From Bacillota bacterium (GTDB lineage Bacteria; Bacillota; Clostridia; Lachnospirales; Anaerotignaceae), in NCBI GenBank assembly GCA_017547125.1, contig JAFYQL010000107.1, positions 1 to 8,239 of the forward strand: a stretch of DNA of 8,239 nt, in the 5' to 3' direction. The translations under genes were made by a program, and so were the position numbers. The notes below the pieces were generated by a model. It was not told where the DNA came from, did not search any database, and was given only the letters and a program-made list of their open reading frames with translations. Below, in pieces: positions 6,100 through 8,239 of the stretch. The first letter of the stretch is position 1. The number at the start of each line of letters is the position of its first letter.

Positions 6100-6471
6100 A
6101 TGTATTTTAATTTTGATGACGAAGAAAAAGATTATTTAGAATATGACATAAGCAGTATTTTTGGCAGACTTCCAAAAGATGCGCAGGAGCCTGAAAAGAA
6201 AGAATATAACCCTGATACACCTGCAACTGCAGATGAATTCAGAACTGCACTCAACATCATGGCTGGCGGTGAAGATATCTTTGCGTCATCTTCAATGGAT
6301 GAAATCTGGGCATTAAGCAAAGTTCTTAAAGAATTTGATGATGACGAAGAGCTTACAGAAGAAGATATTGCAAAAGAAGAGGAAGCAGGCAAAATGGCAT
6401 TTGAAGATATTATGAAAAGAATGCGTGCCCTTGAAGCTTTAAGAGAAATTGATGAAATGAACGACTTATAA
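6100..6471 (+). CDS. Small acidic hypothetical protein, third gene of the DUF1538/PII-like operon
   Basis: I do not recognise this 123-residue protein. It has 37 Asp/Glu against 14 Lys/Arg, so its net charge is strongly negative (about -23). The N-terminus is rich in acidic and aromatic residues (1-15). A Pro-containing linker lies at 25-41. Residues 43-75 look helical (DEFRTALNIMAGG, then SSSMDEIWALSKVL), and an acidic stretch at 78-95 leads into a C-terminal amphipathic helix (about 97-119, EDIMKRMRALEAL). There is no signal peptide or membrane segment, so it is probably cytoplasmic. GAGAGGAG (6083-6090) is a strong ribosome binding site 9 bases before the ATG. It lies 32 bases after the PII-like gene with no terminator or promoter between, and a terminator directly follows. 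Co-transcription suggests a role with the two upstream proteins; the coding call is secure but the function is not. Confidence 0.8.
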   Translation: MYFNFDDEEKDYLEYDISSIFGRLPKDAQEPEKKEYNPDTPATADEFRTALNIMAGGEDIFASSSMDEIWALSKVLKEFDDDEELTEEDIAKEEEAGKMAFEDIMKRMRALEALREIDEMNDL

Positions 6472-6472
6472 T

Positions 6473-6504
6473 AATAAGGTGTCCTGTGGGCACCTTATTT
6501 TTTT
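6473..6504 (+). terminator. Intrinsic terminator of the DUF1538/PII-like operon
   Basis: AATAAGGTG (6473-6481) pairs with CACCTTATT (6491-6499), extended inside by TCC/GGG to a 3-base loop, and is followed by a T run up to 6504. It starts one base after the stop codon of the acidic protein gene. Confidence 0.9.
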
Positions 6505-6596
6505 GTGCACAAATAACGAATTTAAAACAGAACATACATTTGTTATCAAATTTAAACAAAAATATTTTTGCTGTTGGGTAGTGGTGGTAGTACCAC
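6502..6596. repeat. Short palindromes in the convergent intergenic region
   Basis: Three perfect palindromic elements lie between the two terminators: TTTGTGCACAAA (6502-6513), CAAAAATATTTTTG (6557-6570) and GTGGTA-G-TACCAC (6584-6596). The stretch 6511-6570 is very AT-rich. No promoter, ORF with a ribosome binding site, or known RNA is evident here. Whether these are protein sites or chance is unknown. Confidence 0.5.
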
Positions 6597-6622
6597 GTTG
6601 GGTGGCGCTATTGTGCAAAATT

Positions 6623-6664
6623 AAAAAAACCAATGAAAATAAGGTGATTTTCACTGGTTTTTTT
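6623..6664 (-). terminator. Intrinsic terminator of murC, able to work in both directions
   Basis: Arms 6623-6640 and 6647-6664 form an 18-position stem with a 6-base loop (6641-6646) and A/T tracts at both outer ends. The single flaw (A6633 against C6654) is a mismatch in plus-strand RNA but becomes a G-U wobble in minus-strand RNA. It therefore fits better as the murC terminator. It lies 85 bases past the murC stop codon. Confidence 0.85.
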
Positions 6665-6670
6665 GTGTTG

Positions 6671-6748
6671 TTATACAAAGTTTTTAAAATGCAAGTTATC
6701 CACAAAAACGAGCTGAATTGTCAACAAGTGTGTGGATAAAGTGGATAA
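6671..6748. promoter_or_regulatory. Cluster of DnaA-box-like 9-mers
   Basis: Four boxes lie in 78 bp: TTATACAAA (6671-6679, plus, imperfect), TTATCCACA (6696-6704, plus, perfect), TGTGGATAA (6731-6739, the perfect box on the minus strand) and AGTGGATAA (6740-6748, minus, one mismatch), the last two abutting. TTATCAACA (6802-6810), one mismatch away, follows inside murC. The cluster fills the gap between the murC stop and its terminator. No dnaA, dnaN, rpmH or parAB gene is nearby, so a DnaA-titration or regulatory cluster is more likely than oriC. Confidence 0.55.
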
Positions 6749-8131
6749 TTACATGTTGATGAGCTTTTCGCCTACGGAATACACGTCTCCGGCACCCATA
6801 GTTATCAACAGGTCGCCGTGTTTAACTTCATTTTTTAAAAATTCTACAATGTCGTCAAGGCTTCCGATATATTGTGCATTTTTACCATTTTTTCTTATTT
6901 CTTCTGCCACGTCACGTGAAGAGATAATGCCTGTATCTTTTTCGCGTGCAGCGTAGATATCAGCCACAATTATTCTGTCGGCATTTTCAAATGATTTGCC
7001 GAAATCTTCAAGAAGAGCCTTTGCCCTTGTGTATGTGTGCGGCTGGAAAATGCACCATAATGTTTCGTGTTCAACGTGCTGTGCAGCTTCAAGTGTAGCC
7101 TTAACTTCTGTTGGGTGATGAGCATAGTCGTCAACCACAGTAGCGCCGTTGAATTTGCCTTTGATCTGGAAACGTCTGTTAACGCCGGTATAGTTTTCAA
7201 GGCCTTTGATGATGCTGCTCATCTTGATGCCAACTGCTGTTGATGATGCGCAGGCTGCAAGGGCATTGAGAATATTGTGTTCACCAGGTACGTTAAGGTT
7301 TACACGTCCCATAAGTCTGTTTTCAAAATAGATATCAAAACTGTTTGTACCGTCAGGGTTATGAACGATGTTTTCCGGATACCACATGGATTTTTCTTTG
7401 TCTGTGCCGAATGTTACAACACTTGCTTTTGTTTCGCTTGTTATAAATTCCATACCTGCGTCAGCACTGTTGATTACAACGTAGCCGCTTTCGTGTGTGT
7501 TTTCAGCAAAGCCTTTGAAAGAATTTCTGATGTGGTTGATGTCCTTGAAGTAGTCAAGATGTTCTGCCTCTACATTAAGTATAACTGACACAAATGGATC
7601 AAACTTAAGAAAACTGTCGTGGTATTCGCATGCTTCAGCAACAAAGTATTCTGAATTGCCAACCTTGATGTTGCCTTTGATAGTTGAAAGTGTGCCGCCG
7701 ATAGTGATTGTAGGGTCAGCATCTGCAGCAAGAAGTATTTCTGAAACCATTGAAGTTGTGCTTGTTTTGCCGTGTGTGCCTGCAATGGCAATTGAACGTG
7801 AGTAGTCGTCCATAATGCTGCCGAGAAGTACGGCTCTTTCAACGCAGTCAATGTTTTTGTCTCTTGCTGAAACAAGCTCAACATTATCTTCCTTAACTGC
7901 TGCGGTGTATACCACAAGGTCGATGTCTTCTGTAATGTTTTCGTATGCGTGGCCATAGTTTACCTTAACGCCTAAGTTTTCAAGACGCATTGTTGATGCA
8001 CTTGGCTTAAGGTCAGTACCCTGAATTTTAAGGCCTTTCTGTACAAGTATCTCTGCAAGGCCAGACATACTTACACCACCGATGCCTACGAAATATATGC
8101 TTTTATATTTGTTTTCAAAATCAAGTTTCAT
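6749..8131 (-). CDS. murC: UDP-N-acetylmuramate--L-alanine ligase
   Basis: Cytoplasmic Mur ligase that adds L-alanine to UDP-N-acetylmuramic acid using ATP, the first peptide step of peptidoglycan precursor synthesis. At 460 residues it is full length. The N-terminal UDP-binding domain shows GIGGVSMSGLAEIL (16-29). The central ATPase domain has the P-loop AGTHGKTSTT (117-126) and EACEYHDSFL (166-175), a MurC-type variant of the substrate loop. RRFQIKG (319-325), DDYAHHPTE (334-342) and FQPHTYTR (362-369) mark the C-terminal domain and separate it from MurD, MurE and MurF. The minus-strand ATG is preceded by AGAGGC (complement of 8141-8146) at a 9-base spacing. It is transcribed towards the DUF1538/PII-like operon as a single gene, with its own promoter and terminator. 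Confidence 0.97.
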   Translation of the reverse strand: MKLDFENKYKSIYFVGIGGVSMSGLAEILVQKGLKIQGTDLKPSASTMRLENLGVKVNYGHAYENITEDIDLVVYTAAVKEDNVELVSARDKNIDCVERAVLLGSIMDDYSRSIAIAGTHGKTSTTSMVSEILLAADADPTITIGGTLSTIKGNIKVGNSEYFVAEACEYHDSFLKFDPFVSVILNVEAEHLDYFKDINHIRNSFKGFAENTHESGYVVINSADAGMEFITSETKASVVTFGTDKEKSMWYPENIVHNPDGTNSFDIYFENRLMGRVNLNVPGEHNILNALAACASSTAVGIKMSSIIKGLENYTGVNRRFQIKGKFNGATVVDDYAHHPTEVKATLEAAQHVEHETLWCIFQPHTYTRAKALLEDFGKSFENADRIIVADIYAAREKDTGIISSRDVAEEIRKNGKNAQYIGSLDDIVEFLKNEVKHGDLLITMGAGDVYSVGEKLINM

Positions 8132-8178
8132 TATTTGTACGCCTCTGTTTAAAAAATAATAAATTTATCCAATTAATC

Positions 8179-8207
8179 AGTATATTACATGTTTTTTTAA
8201 AAGTCCA
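8179..8207 (-). promoter_or_regulatory. Promoter of murC
   Basis: Read on the minus strand: -35 TGGACT (8202-8207), a 17-bp spacer and -10 TATACT (8179-8184). The leader would be about 40 bases, with the ribosome binding site at 8141-8146. The -35 lies in one arm of an inverted repeat. Confidence 0.55.
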
Positions 8208-8222
8208 CACTGTTTTGGACTT
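8201..8222. repeat. Inverted repeat upstream of murC
   Basis: AAGTCCA (8201-8207) and TGGACTT (8216-8222) form perfect 7-bp arms with an 8-base spacer. One arm coincides with the predicted murC -35. It could be an operator, or the stem of a weak terminator for a minus-strand gene beyond the window, since TTTTAAAA rather than a clean T run follows on that strand. Confidence 0.45.
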
Positions 8223-8239
8223 ATGTGCCAAATTATTTA

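Noticed and set aside
6479..6739. Open frames on both strands across the intergenic region 6472-6748
   Set aside because: They run through two terminator hairpins and the DnaA boxes, have no ribosome binding site and encode low-quality sequence.
6696..6739. RNA hairpin from the two perfect 9-mers in the murC 3' untranslated region
   Set aside because: The arms do pair, but the loop is 26 bases and the complementarity ends exactly at the 9-mer edges, so protein sites explain it better.
6671..6748. Chromosomal origin oriC
   Set aside because: The boxes are suggestive, but no dnaA, dnaN, rpmH, parAB or gidAB gene is in the window, and only four to five boxes are present.

Overview
The window looks like chromosomal DNA from a low-GC Gram-positive anaerobe, most likely class Clostridia. 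This rests on AT-rich composition with GAA/AAA/CTT-rich codon use, strong GGAGG-type ribosome binding sites, a lipoprotein substrate-binding protein (Gram-positive style), short intergenic regions with compact U-tailed terminators, and use of TTG as a start codon. I cannot name a genus from sequence alone. No mobile element, CRISPR array, rRNA or tRNA is visible.

Layout. (1) 1-1224 (+): the 3' part of rmuC (DNA recombination protein). Its upstream end lies beyond the window, and it ends at a strong terminator (1233-1263). (2) 1297-3668 (+): a complete polar amino acid ABC importer operon in the order lipoprotein binding protein, permease, ATPase. It has its own promoter with an operator-like inverted repeat, an intercistronic hairpin after the binding protein gene, and a terminator. 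(3) 3718-6504 (+): a three-gene operon of a DUF1538 membrane protein with two pseudo-repeated halves, a protein made of two PII-like domains, and a small very acidic protein of unknown function. A promoter with an inverted repeat precedes it and a terminator closes it. (4) 6505-6748: a convergent intergenic region with several palindromes, the murC terminator, and a cluster of DnaA-box-like 9-mers that includes two perfect matches. (5) 6749-8131 (-): murC, UDP-N-acetylmuramate--L-alanine ligase, with a minus-strand promoter near 8179-8207.

How the genes work together. The importer genes form one textbook unit: the lipoprotein captures the amino acid, the permease forms the channel and the ATPase powers it. 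The DUF1538/PII-like operon is the best candidate for an undescribed system. By analogy with AmtB-GlnK and SbtA-SbtB, a trimeric PII-like sensor may gate or report on the membrane protein, with the acidic protein as a possible third component. The PII-like gene also carries a perfect AGGAGG and an in-frame TTG exactly at the junction of its two domains, so it may produce both a two-domain protein and a free 111-residue single PII-like domain. RmuC and MurC are housekeeping genes with no evident link to the rest.
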